64,000 nt of DNA, from contig NZ_PEHF01000040.1 in the NCBI RefSeq assembly GCF_015762685.1, positions 1 through 64,000 of the forward strand. Reading direction: 5' to 3'. Shown here in pieces: positions 28,507 to 39,014 of the stretch. Both the position numbers and the translations under genes were made by a program. The stretch's first letter is position 1; each line of letters begins with the position of its first letter. The notes below the pieces were generated by a model, which made no database searches, was not told the DNA's origin, and saw nothing but the letters and a program-made list of their open reading frames with translations. The stretch comes from Candidatus Symbiopectobacterium sp. 'North America' (GTDB lineage Bacteria > Pseudomonadota > Gammaproteobacteria > Enterobacterales > Enterobacteriaceae).

Positions 28507-28717
28507 TGCAACTCCAAAGTAAAGTTATTGTACTAGTTTAATGATACGAAAAACTTATGGTTAAGTAAATCGTCGATCTGCCAATAAAACGTGAAATAGC
28601 CAACGCTTATGACGATAAAGGCGGAGGTGGTGGTGAATTTCTCTGCATTTCGCTGGTGTTATTGGACAAATTTGCTAGGCTGGAGAAGCCATTAAACCCG
28701 CCTTGCGAGTAAACAGG

Positions 28718-28972
28718 ATGGAATGTCGTTCAGGCTGTGGGGCCTGCTGTATCGCCCCGTCAATCTCCAGTCCGCTGCCGGGAATGCCGGAGGGGAAGCC
28801 CGCCAACGTACGCTGCCTGCACCTTGATGCCGCGATGCGCTGTGGCTTGTTTGGATCGCCGTTGCGACCTGCGGTGTGCGCGACGCTGCAACCGCAGGTG
28901 GAGATGTGTATGACAAACCGTGATGATGCGCTGACTTATCTTTTACGGCTTGAGGCAGAAACGGCTCCCTGA
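28718..28972 (+). CDS. yeiW: YkgJ-family cysteine-cluster protein (YeiW)
   Basis: Small protein of 84 residues with eight conserved Cys in the pattern [22 protein letters not shown] and EMC, probably binding zinc or an iron-sulfur centre. [33 protein letters not shown] matches E. coli YeiW. I start it at ATG 28718; the frame is open a little further to a TTG at 28703, and the ribosome-binding site is unclear for both. It converges on setB, with only 19 bases between stops. Function unknown. Confidence 0.82.
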   Translation: MECRSGCGACCIAPSISSPLPGMPEGKPANVRCLHLDAAMRCGLFGSPLRPAVCATLQPQVEMCMTNRDDALTYLLRLEAETAP

Positions 28973-28991
28973 TAGGGGCCGTGTCGTTTGT

Positions 28992-30135
28992 TTATGCATC
29001 CTTGATTTTCCACATACAGTAACCCGCTCCCACGCTCATCAGCAGGGAAATAAAGAAGACGGCGTGATAACCCCAAAATTGTGCCACGATGCCGGCCAAC
29101 GATCCGGAAATGATCCAACCCACGCGCGTGGTGTTGGTAAATAGCGTGGTGGCAGTGCCCGCTTGTCCTGGCATTAAATCCTGAAAATAGAGCATGCCAA
29201 TACCTGCCAAAATACCGATAAAAATGGCGTTCAGCAGCTGTAATCCCAACAGCAACCATTCTGCGCTGAACAGTACCAGCCCGACATAAAAAAGCAGTCC
29301 TGCACCGACGGTAATACGCATCAAAATGCGCTTACCAACGCGTTTTGCCACATAGCCCGCAATCAACATAACAGGAATTTCCAGCCCGGCCGCCGTGCCC
29401 ATAATGATCCCGGCCAGCTTCTCAGACAGCCCCAGTGCGTTGACCAGATATAAAGGTATGGTAATCAGGTAAACCCCTTTACAGGTCCACATAGCGGTGC
29501 AGGCAAAATTCTGACGCGGTGATGTCAACGTCGTGTCTGTTTGCAAGGCCGATTTCGGCATCGAGGGGAGCAGAAAGGTCACACAGCAAAAATACCACTG
29601 CTGCGGTGAGGTACATCACTGGGAAGCCAAAACCCAGCGCCAGGGCAAAAGCCACCGGCGGGCCGATCACCCAGGACAGGGAGATCTGGGCACGCATCAC
29701 TGAGCTAAACATCGCAGCTTCGCGCCCGGTGCGATCGGCGTGCTCGCGCGCTAGCGCGAACAGCTGTGGGTTAGCGGTCGAACCAAAGCTTGAGAGAATG
29801 ACGCCGACAATCAGCAAGATAAAGTAATTACGGTTCCAGGCATACAGCATGCATCCCAGAGCACCCAGTATGCAACAGTGCAGAATCAGTCGTTTACGGT
29901 CACCTTGCTTGTCGGAGCGCGTGGCCAGCATTTGGCTCACGACAATGCCGATAACAGCACTGCCCGTGTAGTAGAGCCCCACCATCAGCGGGTTTACTTT
30001 CACCTCGGTCGAAAGGAACAGGCTCAACGTCGGCAATTGCAATGCCCCGGCAATACCGGTCAGGAACGCAATAACCAGGAACGCAGATGAGGTCAGATCG
30101 GGCTGACGCCGCAATACGGAATTCAATATAGACAT
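28992..30135 (-). pseudogene. setB: Sugar efflux transporter SetB, frameshifted
   Basis: MFS exporter of sugars such as lactose and glucose. Start at ATG 30133-30135 gives helices 1-6 in the first frame (SAFLVIAFLTGIAGALQLPTLSLFL, LSSFGSTANPQLFALAREHADRTGREAAMFSS). That frame then leaves the family sequence after AAVVFLLC. A second frame resumes VTFLLPSMPK and continues to LYFQDLMPGQAGTATTLFTNTTRVGWI and the end. The junction near 29578-29586 is CTGTGTGACC; one more TG unit would read L-C-V-T-F, so loss of a TG dinucleotide is the simplest cause. The second half also lacks about five to seven residues relative to E. coli just before FACTAMW, which would shorten helix 7. Truncation after helix 6 should abolish transport. 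Confidence 0.87.
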
Positions 30136-30451
30136 AATTAACAATCTAGGGCAGTGCGTTTGTGAGTCAGAAAACGTATGGAAGATACGCGCGTGCAAAA
30201 AACGTGCAAGATGAGAGTCGGTGCCGTTTGAGTCAGAAAATGCAAAGCGTGATACCACGGCGCGCATATTTTACGCCAGCTTTGCGTTTTATGAAAAGAT
30301 GCTTCATCTTTTTTGCTTCAGCAAGCCTTCAGCTGGTGCGGCTTTCTACTATGAATTCAGCATGCTCAATGGCTAAAATGTGCGTGATGTCAAAAATCCA
30401 CCACATGAAATACGTGGAATGTTTGCATAAAAGCAACATTAGGCCCAGACT

Positions 30452-30466
30452 CAGTGAAACGTTTCG
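30452..30466 (+). promoter_or_regulatory. Cra (FruR) operator, distal
   Basis: The sequence around AGTGAAACGTTTCGG matches the Cra consensus TGAAACGTTTCA at eleven of twelve positions. Cra represses fruBKA until fructose 1-phosphate binds it. Confidence 0.8.
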
Positions 30467-30520
30467 GTCATCCTTTTTTTGCATTGCTTGCCATTCGTGG
30501 CCTTAGATCTTCATTTGTTT

Positions 30521-30535
30521 GCTGAAACGATTCAA
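30521..30535 (+). promoter_or_regulatory. Cra (FruR) operator, proximal
   Basis: GCTGAAACGATTCAA fits the RSTGAAWCGNTWSAN consensus. It lies about 20 bases before the fruB start. Two Cra sites before fruB are also the arrangement in E. coli. Confidence 0.8.
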
Positions 30536-30555
30536 CAAAAGCGGAGATGAGCGTC

Positions 30556-31686
30556 ATGTTCCAGTTATCACAGCAAGATATTCATATGGGTGCGGCTGCC
30601 AGCGATAAGCAGGACGCTATCCAGCTAGTGGCGGCGGCACTGGCTGCTGCCAGGTGTGTCAGCCCGGCGTATGTCGATGGCATGTTGCAGCGTGAACTGC
30701 AAACGTCGACCTATTTAGGTAATGGTATTGCTATCCCACACGGCACAACTGATACGCGCGATCTGGTGCTGAAAACCGGTGTTCAGGTGTTTCAATTTCC
30801 GCAGGGGATTGCCTGGGGAGAGGATACCGCCTATGTGGTGCTGGGCATCGCAGCCCACGCGGATGAACATCTGGCGTTATTGCGTCAGCTAACCCACGTT
30901 CTGACCGACGAAAACGTTGCAGCGCGTATGGCTAAAACAGCGTCAGCAGAAGAGTTGCTCAGTTTGCTGATGGGTGAGCAGCAGGGCGCGGATTTCCGTT
31001 TTGATACCTCGTTGATTACGTTGGACGTTGCCACGGACAGCCTGCTGACGTTACAGGCGCTGAATGCGGGCCGTTTGCAGCAGATCGGTGCCGTCGATGC
31101 CGAGTTTGTCAGCGCGGTCGTCAGCCAGAAGCCACTTTATCTGGGACAAGGGGTGTGGTTGAGCGATAACGCACAGGGCAATCTGGCGAGTGCTGTCACT
31201 GTAAGCCGTCCTGTCACCGCTTTCACTGCCTATGATGAGCGGGTGGCGCTGCTGATTACGGTTGCCGCCGCGGATGAGCAAGCGTTAGCCCCTATCGATT
31301 ATTTAAGCAACCTGCTGATCGCACAGAAAGCTGAACGCTTGCTGAATGCTGATGCCGCCACGCTGCTGGCATTGCTGACCAGTGACGTACCGGAAGAAAA
31401 CGATGTGCTGACCGCAGATTACACCATCCGTAATGAGCACGGGTTGCACGCACGTCCGGGGACCATGCTGGTGAATGTTATCAAGCAGTTCACCAGCGAG
31501 ATCACTGTGACCAACCTTGATGGTACCGGTAAGCCGGCCAACGGGCGCAGCCTGATGAAGGTGGTGGCGCTGGGCGTTAAAAAGGGCCATAAGCTGCGTT
31601 TCACCGCAGCGGGCAGCGATGCTGAACAGGCATTGGCGGCGATTGGCGAAGCGATTAATTCTGGATTAGGAGAGGGAGCAGCATGA
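30556..31686 (+). CDS. fruB: Fructose PTS diphosphoryl-transfer protein FruB (EIIA-FPr)
   Basis: Cytoplasmic phosphocarrier fusing EIIA(Fru), a linker and an HPr-like domain; it passes phosphate from enzyme I to FruA. 376 residues from ATG 30556, preceded by GGAGATGAG; E. coli FruB has the same length and begins MFQLS. The EIIA active His lies in [13 protein letters not shown] (about residue 62). The C-terminal HPr domain has its active His in [12 protein letters not shown] and the regulatory-Ser-like region [13 protein letters not shown]. First gene of the fruBKA operon under Cra control; its stop overlaps the fruK start (ATGA). Confidence 0.95.
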   Translation: MFQLSQQDIHMGAAASDKQDAIQLVAAALAAARCVSPAYVDGMLQRELQTSTYLGNGIAIPHGTTDTRDLVLKTGVQVFQFPQGIAWGEDTAYVVLGIAAHADEHLALLRQLTHVLTDENVAARMAKTASAEELLSLLMGEQQGADFRFDTSLITLDVATDSLLTLQALNAGRLQQIGAVDAEFVSAVVSQKPLYLGQGVWLSDNAQGNLASAVTVSRPVTAFTAYDERVALLITVAAADEQALAPIDYLSNLLIAQKAERLLNADAATLLALLTSDVPEENDVLTADYTIRNEHGLHARPGTMLVNVIKQFTSEITVTNLDGTGKPANGRSLMKVVALGVKKGHKLRFTAAGSDAEQALAAIGEAINSGLGEGAA

Positions 31687-32624
31687 GCAGGCGAGTTGCC
31701 ACCATTACCCTGAATCCCGCGTATGACCTGGTGGGATATTGCCCCGAAATTGAACGGGGTGAAGTCAACCTGGTACAAACGGCGGGTCTTCACGCCGCAG
31801 GCAAAGGTATTAATGTTGCCAAAGTGCTGAAAGACCTCGGGATTGACGTCACGGTGGGTGGATTTCTGGGCAAAGACAATCAGGACGGCTTTCAGCAATT
31901 GTTCAGCGAACTAGGCATTGCCAACCGTTTTCAGGTTGTTCCCGGTCGCACGCGTATCAACGTCAAGCTGACGGAAAAGGCCGGTGAAGTGACCGATCTC
32001 AATTTCTCTGGGTTCGATGTCACACAGCAAGACTGGCAGCGCTTCGTCAATGACTCGCTCAGTTGGTTAGGACAGTTTGATATGGTTGCTGTCAGTGGTA
32101 GCTTGCCCGCAGGCGTCGATCCGGATGCGTTTACCGATTGGATGTCACGTCTGCGTACCCAATGTCCTTGCATCATTTTCGACAGCAGCCGTGAGGCGCT
32201 GGTTGCCGGACTGAAAGCTGCACCCTGGTTGGTGAAACCCAACCGTCGTGAGCTGGAAATCTGGGCTGGCCGCAAGTTGCCTACGCTGGAAGATGTGGTA
32301 GACGCTGCCCATGCGCTGCGTGAGCAAGGTATCGCTCATGTGGTGATCTCGTTGGGGGCGGAAGGTGCTCTGTGGGTTAATGCCTCGGGTGCCTGGTTGG
32401 CCAAACCACCGGCTTGCGATGTTGTCAGCACCGTAGGTGCCGGTGATTCCATGGTCGGCGGATTGATTTATGGCCTGTTAATGCGTGAATCGAGTGAACA
32501 CACCTTACGACTGGCAACCGTAGTGGCTGCGCTGGCCGTAAGCCAAAGCAATGTTGGCATTACCGATAGATCTCAGTTGGCCGCGATGATGGCGCGTGTC
32601 GACCTGAAACCATTCAATCACTAA
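31683..32624 (+). CDS. fruK: 1-phosphofructokinase FruK
   Basis: PfkB/ribokinase-family enzyme converting fructose 1-phosphate to fructose 1,6-bisphosphate. 313 residues (312 in E. coli). It has the substrate motif [19 protein letters not shown], the block [13 protein letters not shown], and the C-terminal PfkB signature [17 protein letters not shown] with the catalytic Asp. The start overlaps fruB by four bases, indicating coupling; fruA follows after 16 bases. Intact. Confidence 0.95.
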   Translation: MSRRVATITLNPAYDLVGYCPEIERGEVNLVQTAGLHAAGKGINVAKVLKDLGIDVTVGGFLGKDNQDGFQQLFSELGIANRFQVVPGRTRINVKLTEKAGEVTDLNFSGFDVTQQDWQRFVNDSLSWLGQFDMVAVSGSLPAGVDPDAFTDWMSRLRTQCPCIIFDSSREALVAGLKAAPWLVKPNRRELEIWAGRKLPTLEDVVDAAHALREQGIAHVVISLGAEGALWVNASGAWLAKPPACDVVSTVGAGDSMVGGLIYGLLMRESSEHTLRLATVVAALAVSQSNVGITDRSQLAAMMARVDLKPFNH

Positions 32625-32640
32625 CAGCAAGAGATAGATC

Positions 32641-34329
32641 ATGAAAACGCTGCTGATAATAGATAAATCACTGGGGCTTGCCAGAAGCCACCTGGTGAAA
32701 AAACTGCTCGGAGCGGCGGCTGCGAAAGCGGACCTGACGCTGACTGACAAGATCGATGAAAGCGAACTGGCGATAGTCCTGGGCGGTGCACTGTCTGCTG
32801 ACAGCGCGCTCAATGGCAAAAAGGTGTATGTCGGTGATGTTGAGCTGGCGGCAAGTCAGCCTGAGCAGTTCCTGACGCAGGCAAAAGCACAGGCGGAGCC
32901 GTATCAGGCCCCTGCGGTTGCTGCGGTGAGTTCGTCTTCAGTACCGCGTATCGTGGCGGTGACGGCGTGCCCGACCGGCGTGGCTCACACCTTTATGGCG
33001 GCAGAAGCCATCGAGCAGGAAGCGAAAAAACGCGGCTGGTGGGTGAAAGTGGAAACGCGCGGCTCCGTTGGCGCGGGTAACGCTATCACGCCGGAAGAAG
33101 TCGAGCAGGCCGATCTGGTTATTGTGGCAGCGGATATTGAAGTGGATCTGTCGAAGTTTGCCGGCAAAAAAATGTACCGCACCTCAACGGGTCTTGCGTT
33201 GAAGAAAACGGCGCAGGAACTGGATAAAGCGCAGGCGGAAGCTACCGTGTTCCAGCCAACAGCACAAAGCGGTGCACAGCCAGCCAGTGCCGGACAGAAA
33301 AAGGGCGGCACTGGGTCGTACCGCCATTTGCTGACGGGCGTGTCCTATATGTTGCCGATGGTGGTGGCGGGTGGTTTATGTATTGCGCTTTCTTTTGTGT
33401 TTGGTATCGAAGCGTTTAAACAGGAAGGCACGCTGGCTGCACACCTGATGAAGATCGGGGGCGGCTCCGCGTTTGCTCTGATGGTTCCTGTGTTGGCGGG
33501 TTACATCGCATTCTCCATTGCTGACCGTCCCGGTCTGGCACCGGGGATGGTCGGAGGCATGTTGGCCGTGAGTACCGGCGCGGGATTCCTTGGTGGTATT
33601 ATCGCTGGCTTCCTGGCGGGTTACCTGGCGAAAGCGCTCAGCGACCATGTCAAGCTGCCGCAAAGCATGTCAGCCCTGAAGCCGATACTGATTATTCCGC
33701 TGGTGGCTACGCTCATCACCGGCTTCATTATGATCTACGTGGTCGGTACTCCGGTGGCGAAGATCCTGACGGGCTTGACCAGTTGGTTGCAATCCATGGG
33801 CACGGCTAACGCGGTGATTCTGGGTGCAATCCTGGGCGGCATGATGTGTACTGACATGGGGGGGCCGGTGAACAAGGTGGCCTATGTATTTGGTACCACA
33901 CTGCTCAGTAGTCAGATTTACGCGCCGATGGCGGCTGTTATGGCCGGAGGCATGGTTCCACCGTTGGCGATGGGCCTTGCGACGTTGGTGGCCGCGAAGA
34001 AATTCAGCGCGTCCGAGCGTGAAGGGGGTAAAGCAGCGTTTGTGCTCGGCCTGTGCTTTATCTCTGAAGGGGCGATCCCTTACGCTGCCCGTGACCCGAT
34101 GCGCGTACTGCCGTGCTGTATTCTGGGCGGGGCTGTTACTGGGGCGCTGTCGATGGCCGTTGGCGCACACCTGATGGCACCGCACGGCGGGCTGTTTGTG
34201 CTGTTGATCCCAGGGGCGATCACGCCGGTACTGGGCTACCTGTTCGCGATTCTGGCGGGCACGGCGGTGGCGGGTCTGCTGTATGCTGTGCTGAAAGGCC
34301 CTGACGAGCAGTTGGTGAAAGCGGCGTAA
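32641..34329 (+). CDS. fruA: Fructose-specific PTS permease EIIBC, FruA
   Basis: Membrane permease that imports fructose while phosphorylating it to fructose 1-phosphate. 562 residues (563 in E. coli): an N-terminal EIIB'-like domain, a true EIIB domain with the phosphorylated Cys in TACPTGVAHTFMAAEAIE, then an EIIC domain of about nine helices from about residue 220 (LLTGVSYMLPMVVAGGLCIALSF, GGMMCTDMGGPVNK, SEGAIPYAARDPMR, APHGGLFVL). Final gene of the operon; the strong hairpin at 34361-34382 follows. Intact. Confidence 0.95.
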   Translation: MKTLLIIDKSLGLARSHLVKKLLGAAAAKADLTLTDKIDESELAIVLGGALSADSALNGKKVYVGDVELAASQPEQFLTQAKAQAEPYQAPAVAAVSSSSVPRIVAVTACPTGVAHTFMAAEAIEQEAKKRGWWVKVETRGSVGAGNAITPEEVEQADLVIVAADIEVDLSKFAGKKMYRTSTGLALKKTAQELDKAQAEATVFQPTAQSGAQPASAGQKKGGTGSYRHLLTGVSYMLPMVVAGGLCIALSFVFGIEAFKQEGTLAAHLMKIGGGSAFALMVPVLAGYIAFSIADRPGLAPGMVGGMLAVSTGAGFLGGIIAGFLAGYLAKALSDHVKLPQSMSALKPILIIPLVATLITGFIMIYVVGTPVAKILTGLTSWLQSMGTANAVILGAILGGMMCTDMGGPVNKVAYVFGTTLLSSQIYAPMAAVMAGGMVPPLAMGLATLVAAKKFSASEREGGKAAFVLGLCFISEGAIPYAARDPMRVLPCCILGGAVTGALSMAVGAHLMAPHGGLFVLLIPGAITPVLGYLFAILAGTAVAGLLYAVLKGPDEQLVKAA

Positions 34330-34356
34330 GTGGTAAGCCAATACTGAACGTGATGC

Positions 34357-34387
34357 AAAAACGCCAGCCTTACGGCTGGCGTTTTTT
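34357..34387. terminator. Bidirectional terminator between fruA and nfo
   Basis: Perfect nine-base stem ACGCCAGCC / GGCTGGCGT with loop TTAC (34361-34382), A run before and T run after. It serves the convergent fruA and nfo genes; the nfo stop codon lies within the T run's edge. Confidence 0.92.
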
Positions 34388-35228
34388 ATGCGGCTTGTGC
34401 CTTTAGCCAGGCAATTTCATCAGCCCAGATATCCGGATTCACGGTTTCCAGAATCAGGGGAATACCGTCAAAACGCGGGTCGCGCATGATATAGCGGAAG
34501 GGCGTGTGCCCGATGTTTCCGGCACCCAGACTGTGGTGGCGATCGACGCGGCTGTTAAAGGTACTTTTGGCATCGTTTAAGTGCATACCGCGCAGATAAC
34601 CAAAGCCCACGGTACGATCGAACTCGGCAAAGGTGTCATCACAGGCGCCGTCGGTGCGGATATCATAGCCACCGGCAAAGGCGTGGCAGGTATCAATGCA
34701 GACCCCTACGCGGGTTTTATCCTCGACGCCCTCGATGATTGCCGCCAGATGCTCAAAGCGGAATCCCAAGTTGGTGCCTTGGCCTGCGGTGTTTTCGATG
34801 ACTGCTGTTACGCCTTGAGTGACATCGAGAGCGATATTGATCGACTCGGCAATGCGTGCCAGGCAGTCACGCTCATCAATCTGTTTTAAATGGCTGCCGG
34901 GGTGAAAGTTAAGCAATGACAGCCCCAATTGTTGGCAACGCGCAATTTCATCAATAAAAGCGCTGCGTGATTTCTCCAACGCCTCTGTGTCTGGGTGACC
35001 GAGGTTGATCAGATAGCTGTCGTGCGGAAGGATCTGCCCCGGTTGGTAGCCGTACTGCTGGCAGGCGGCCTTGAACTGTGTAATGACCGTTTCGGATAAC
35101 GGTGCGGCCTGCCATTGGCGCTGATTTTTGGTGAACAAGGCAAATGCGGTTGCCTTAAGTTCGTGGGCTCTGATGACCGCCTGATCCACACCGCCGGCAG
35201 CGCTGACGTGTGCGCCTACATATTTCAT
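34386..35228 (-). CDS. nfo: Endonuclease IV (AP endonuclease)
   Basis: Zinc-dependent enzyme that cuts DNA 5' of abasic sites in base-excision repair; part of the SoxRS response in E. coli. Start at ATG 35228 gives 280 residues beginning [13 protein letters not shown]. The metal ligands are all present: His in [13 protein letters not shown], His in NFHPGSHL, Glu in VIENTAGQG, Asp/His in [11 protein letters not shown], His in [10 protein letters not shown], Asp/His in [10 protein letters not shown], and Glu in [10 protein letters not shown]. The longer frame to 35255 is rejected because MKYxGAH is the universal start. Intact, notable because other repair genes here (yejH) are lost. Confidence 0.95.
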   Translation of the reverse strand: MKYVGAHVSAAGGVDQAVIRAHELKATAFALFTKNQRQWQAAPLSETVITQFKAACQQYGYQPGQILPHDSYLINLGHPDTEALEKSRSAFIDEIARCQQLGLSLLNFHPGSHLKQIDERDCLARIAESINIALDVTQGVTAVIENTAGQGTNLGFRFEHLAAIIEGVEDKTRVGVCIDTCHAFAGGYDIRTDGACDDTFAEFDRTVGFGYLRGMHLNDAKSTFNSRVDRHHSLGAGNIGHTPFRYIMRDPRFDGIPLILETVNPDIWADEIAWLKAQAA

Positions 35229-35341
35229 GCTGTTCTCCTTATTGCTCTGGCGCACAGTATGCCACTGTTATTAACCAAAGGTGATCGCTTGAGCTAAAAA
35301 GCGTAACAACATGCTAACCGCGTGGCGCGAAAAAGGCGCAT

Positions 35342-36409
35342 TTATGCCAACAACGCCGTGATGCCAAGGTTGATGCCGGCACCGCCGACAATCAGCCAGA
35401 TAAACAGTAATAGCGCCAGCAGCAATGGCTTGGTACCTGCACGACGTACGGCGCTGAGGCGGGTTGTCACGCCCAAGGCGCCCATCGCCATCGCCAATAA
35501 CAGATTATCAATCTGGTTGACGGTAGTTAACCAGGTATCCGGCAGCCAGTGGAACGAATTAAACCCGGCTACGGCGATAAAACCTACGGCAAACCAGGGG
35601 AAGGCCATTGGCGTTTTTTCTGTTGTGCTGCTGGTGTGGCGTTGCAGAAATCCCCCCAATAGCATGAGAAATGGAGCCAGCAGCATGACGCGTAACATCT
35701 TGCTAATCACTGCGGTGTTTTCGACCTCCGGTGAAATGCTGTGCCCTGCCGCCACAACCTGGGCCACTTCATGTACGGTGGAGCCAATATAAACGCCGAA
35801 CATCTGTGGCGAGATGGGTAAATAGTCGCCAGTCACGGCCAGCGCATAGAGACAAGGATAAAGAAACATGGTGATAGTGCCGAAGATGACGACGGTGGCG
35901 ACAGCAATCGCGATGCTGTCGCCCTCCGCCTTGACCGTTGGCGCGGTGGCCAGCACCGCTGCGGCACCGCAAATGCTGCTGCCTGCACCGAGGAGATATA
36001 CTGTCTTGTCATCAAGGCCAAGCGGGGTTTTACCGAGATAACAGGCAAGAAGAAAGGTGGATGTCAGCATCAGGGCATCAATAACGAGTCCGCTGATACC
36101 CAGCGCAGCAATGTGTTGCAGGCTGAGACGAAAGCCATAGAGCACAATGCTCAAACGTAGAAGATGATGCTTTGACCAATTAACACCCTCATCACAGTAG
36201 CGTTGCAGGCGTGGGTAAAGCGTGTTGCCGATCAATGCGCCGCCCACCATGGCAAGGGTCAGTGAACCCAATCCCATGTGGGCAACCGAAGGGATCGCGG
36301 CCAGTTGCAGAAAACCGACGGTCATGAGAGCAATAAAAAGCAGGCCAGGTAGCTTGCGTAAAAGCGGGTGGATAGATTTATCACTTTGAATTATAAAAAT
36401 AGATGCCAT
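35342..36409 (-). CDS. yeiH: UPF0324 membrane protein YeiH
   Basis: Inner-membrane protein of about ten helices, 355 residues from ATG 36407-36409 (349 in E. coli). Signature segments are LRLSIVLYGFRLSLQHI, LGAGSSICGAAAVLATAPTVKAE, YIGSTVHEVAQVVAAGHSISPEVENTAVISKMLRVMLLAPFL and LAMAMGALGVTTRLSAV. Members are annotated as putative sulfate exporters, but function in E. coli is not established. It is divergent from the LysR gene yeiE, which in E. coli lies in the same position and is presumed to be linked. Intact. Confidence 0.9.
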   Translation of the reverse strand: MASIFIIQSDKSIHPLLRKLPGLLFIALMTVGFLQLAAIPSVAHMGLGSLTLAMVGGALIGNTLYPRLQRYCDEGVNWSKHHLLRLSIVLYGFRLSLQHIAALGISGLVIDALMLTSTFLLACYLGKTPLGLDDKTVYLLGAGSSICGAAAVLATAPTVKAEGDSIAIAVATVVIFGTITMFLYPCLYALAVTGDYLPISPQMFGVYIGSTVHEVAQVVAAGHSISPEVENTAVISKMLRVMLLAPFLMLLGGFLQRHTSSTTEKTPMAFPWFAVGFIAVAGFNSFHWLPDTWLTTVNQIDNLLLAMAMGALGVTTRLSAVRRAGTKPLLLALLLFIWLIVGGAGINLGITALLA

Positions 36410-36523
36410 TGTAATACCTGTTTGAAGTCGAGCTAACCTGGAACACAGCCTATGATGAGTGGCCATAAAAGAGAAATTGATTATATGCTTATAACCTATT
36501 GCTATTTCCGGTAAGGGCTAACG

Positions 36524-37395
36524 ATGCACATCACGTTGAGACAACTTGAAGTTTTTGCAGAGGTCCTGAAAAGCGGATCGACCACACAAGGGTCCGTTAT
36601 GCTGGCCCTTTCTCAGTCTGCCGTGAGCGCAGCGTTATCGGATTTAGAAGCGCAACTGGGCGTACAGCTGTTCGATCGCGTTGGTAAGCGCTTGGTGGTG
36701 AATGAGCATGGGCGATTGCTTTATCCAAAAGCGTTGGCCATCCTGGAGCAGTCGCTGGAGATAGAAAAAATGTTCCAGCAAGAGAATGGTGCGTTACGCG
36801 TGTTAGCCAGCAGCACCATTGGTAACTATCTGTTGCCTGCCATGATTGCCCGCTATCGCCGAGATTATCCCTCCATCCCTTTTGAGCTGCACGTGGGCAA
36901 CACCCAGGACGTGGTGACGGCGGTGGCGGAATTCAGCGTCGATCTCGGTTTTATCGAGGGTCCTTGTCATCATCCGGATTTGGTGACGCAGCCTTGGTTA
37001 GAGGATGAACTTGTGGTCTTTTGCGCCCCTGAGAATCTCCTTGCACAGCAGACGGTTACCGTCCCTATGCTGGCGAGGCGCCGTGGATCTTGCGTGAACG
37101 CGGCTCAGGCACGCGGGAAGTCCTGGATCACCAGCTCTTGGCACAATTGCCCCATTTTAAACTGGTGATGGAGTTGGGGAACTCCGAGGCCATCAAGCAT
37201 GCGGTGCGTCACGGTATAGGTATCAGCTGTCTGTCGCGTCGCGTCATTGCCGATCAGCTTGCCGCGGGGTCGCTGGTGGCGTTGCAACTGGAGCAACCAC
37301 ACTTGGTGCGCACACTTTATCTGGTGCACCACAGACAAAAACACCTTTCCAATGTGTTGCAACGCTTTCTGGAATACTGTCAGCTAGCAAAGTAG
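36524..37395 (+). pseudogene. yeiE: LysR-type regulator YeiE, frameshifted
   Basis: YeiE activates sulfite-tolerance and flagellar or iron-related genes in relatives. The first frame (36524-37168) has the N-terminal helix-turn-helix ([34 protein letters not shown]) and most of the effector domain. It leaves the family sequence after VTVPMLA. The next frame reads [21 protein letters not shown] and continues [24 protein letters not shown] to the end at 37395. GCGAGGCGCCG at about 37073-37083 has apparently lost one G (expected gcg gag gcg ccg). The truncated protein would keep its DNA-binding domain but lose the second effector lobe, so it may bind without responding. It is divergent from yeiH. 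Confidence 0.88.
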
Positions 37396-37538
37396 GGGTG
37401 ACTGCGGCCATTCGACTTTCTTATTGCTAATGATGGCGAGGCAGTTATGAAGCTCTCTTATAACTCGGTAATGATAGCGATTCTGTAGAAAACGATTTGC
37501 TACAATCCCGCTTCATTTTAGATAGAGCGCAGGATATT

Positions 37539-39014
37539 ATGGCTCAGCAACAATTACATAGCACATCTCAGGGCGCACCAACGCTGCGCCGTGAGCTTAA
37601 AGCGCGGCATCTCACCATGATTGCCATTGGCGGATCCATCGGCACCGGGCTGTTTGTGGCTTCAGGCGCAACCATTTCGCAGGCCGGTCCCGGTGGGGCG
37701 CTGCTCTCCTATGCGCTTATCGGGCTGATGGTCTACTTTTTGATGACCAGCCTGGGCGAACTGGCTGCGTTTATGCCCGTCTCAGGATCGTTTTCCACTT
37801 ATGGTGCCAAATATGTAGAAGAGGGCTTTGGCTTCGCGCTAGGATGGAACTACTGGTACAACTGGGCGGTGACGATAGCCGTCGATCTGGTCGCGGCGCA
37901 GTTGGTGATGGGTTACTGGTTCCCCGAGGTTTCCGGCTGGATTTGGAGTGCTCTGTTTTTAGTATTGATGTTTCTGCTTAACTACATCTCGGTAAAAGGG
38001 TTTGGTGAGGCAGAATATTGGTTCTCACTGATCAAAGTGGTCACCGTCGTGGTCTTTATCGCCGTAGGCGTGCTGATGATCGTCGGCATTCTGCGCGGTG
38101 CAGAGAACGCAGGCTGGCACAACTGGCAAATTGGCGATGCGCCTTTTTCTGGTGGCTTCTCGGCGATGATTGGTGTGGCGATGATCGTCGGCTTCTCCTT
38201 CCAGGGCACGGAGCTTATCGGCGTAGCGGCGGGTGAATCAAAAGATCCTGCGCAAAATATTCCACGCGCTATTCGTCAGGTGTTCTGGCGTATATTGCTG
38301 TTCTACGTGTTTGCCATCCTGATTATCAGCCTGATTATTCCTTATACCGACCCCAACTTGCTGCGTAATGATGTAAAAGACATTACGGTTAGCCCGTTTA
38401 CGCTGGTGTTCCAGAGTGCCGGGTTGCTGTCGGCGGCGGCGGTGATGAATGCGGTGATCCTGACGGCAGTGCTCTCTGCGGGTAACTCCGGAATGTACGC
38501 TTCAACGCGCATGCTCTTTACTCTGGCGCAGGAAGGCAAAGCGCCGCGTATGTTTGCCAAACTCTCCAAAGGTGGCGTCCCGCGCAATGCGCTGTATGCG
38601 ACCACCGTTGTGGCGGGACTCTGTTTCCTGACCTCGATGTTTGGTAACCAAACGGTCTATCTCTGGCTGCTGAATACCTCCGGCATGACCGGTTTTATCG
38701 CCTGGTTGGGGATTGCGATTAGCCACTATCGTTTCCGTCGTGGCTATGTGCAGCAAGGGTTGGATCTTAACGCGCTGCCGTACCGCTCGGGATTCTTTCC
38801 GATTGGGCCGATCTTCGCGTTCGTGCTTTGCCTGCTGATCACCCTGGGGCAAAACTACCAGGCATTTTTGCAAGATAACATTGACTGGTATGGCGTCACC
38901 GCAACCTATATTGGCATTCCATTATTTTTGCTGATTTGGTTCGGTTATAAGTTGTCCCGCGGAACGCGTTTTGTGAAATATGCAGAAATGACTTTTCCTG
39001 ACTTTCACAAATAA
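37539..39014 (+). CDS. lysP: Lysine-specific permease LysP
   Basis: APC-superfamily proton symporter that imports lysine and, in E. coli, also acts as co-sensor for CadC. Start at ATG 37539 behind AGGA gives 491 residues (489 in E. coli). The head LRRELKARHLTMIAIGGSIGTGLFVASGATI is followed by twelve helices with GWNYWYNWAVTIAVDLVAAQLV, GFSFQGTELIGVAAGESKDPAQNIPRAIRQVFWRILLFY and YASTRMLFTLAQEGKAPRMFAKLSKGGVPRNALYAT. Followed by a strong terminator. The frame from 37497 starts at TTG and is rejected. Intact. Confidence 0.95.
   Translation: MAQQQLHSTSQGAPTLRRELKARHLTMIAIGGSIGTGLFVASGATISQAGPGGALLSYALIGLMVYFLMTSLGELAAFMPVSGSFSTYGAKYVEEGFGFALGWNYWYNWAVTIAVDLVAAQLVMGYWFPEVSGWIWSALFLVLMFLLNYISVKGFGEAEYWFSLIKVVTVVVFIAVGVLMIVGILRGAENAGWHNWQIGDAPFSGGFSAMIGVAMIVGFSFQGTELIGVAAGESKDPAQNIPRAIRQVFWRILLFYVFAILIISLIIPYTDPNLLRNDVKDITVSPFTLVFQSAGLLSAAAVMNAVILTAVLSAGNSGMYASTRMLFTLAQEGKAPRMFAKLSKGGVPRNALYATTVVAGLCFLTSMFGNQTVYLWLLNTSGMTGFIAWLGIAISHYRFRRGYVQQGLDLNALPYRSGFFPIGPIFAFVLCLLITLGQNYQAFLQDNIDWYGVTATYIGIPLFLLIWFGYKLSRGTRFVKYAEMTFPDFHK

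Larger units (their letters stand above)
30136..30555 (+). other. Regulatory region between setB and fruB
   Basis: 420 bases between divergent setB and fruB. It contains two Cra operators (30452-30466 and 30521-30535) near the fruB side and presumably both promoters. The rest holds no recognisable gene. Confidence 0.6.
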
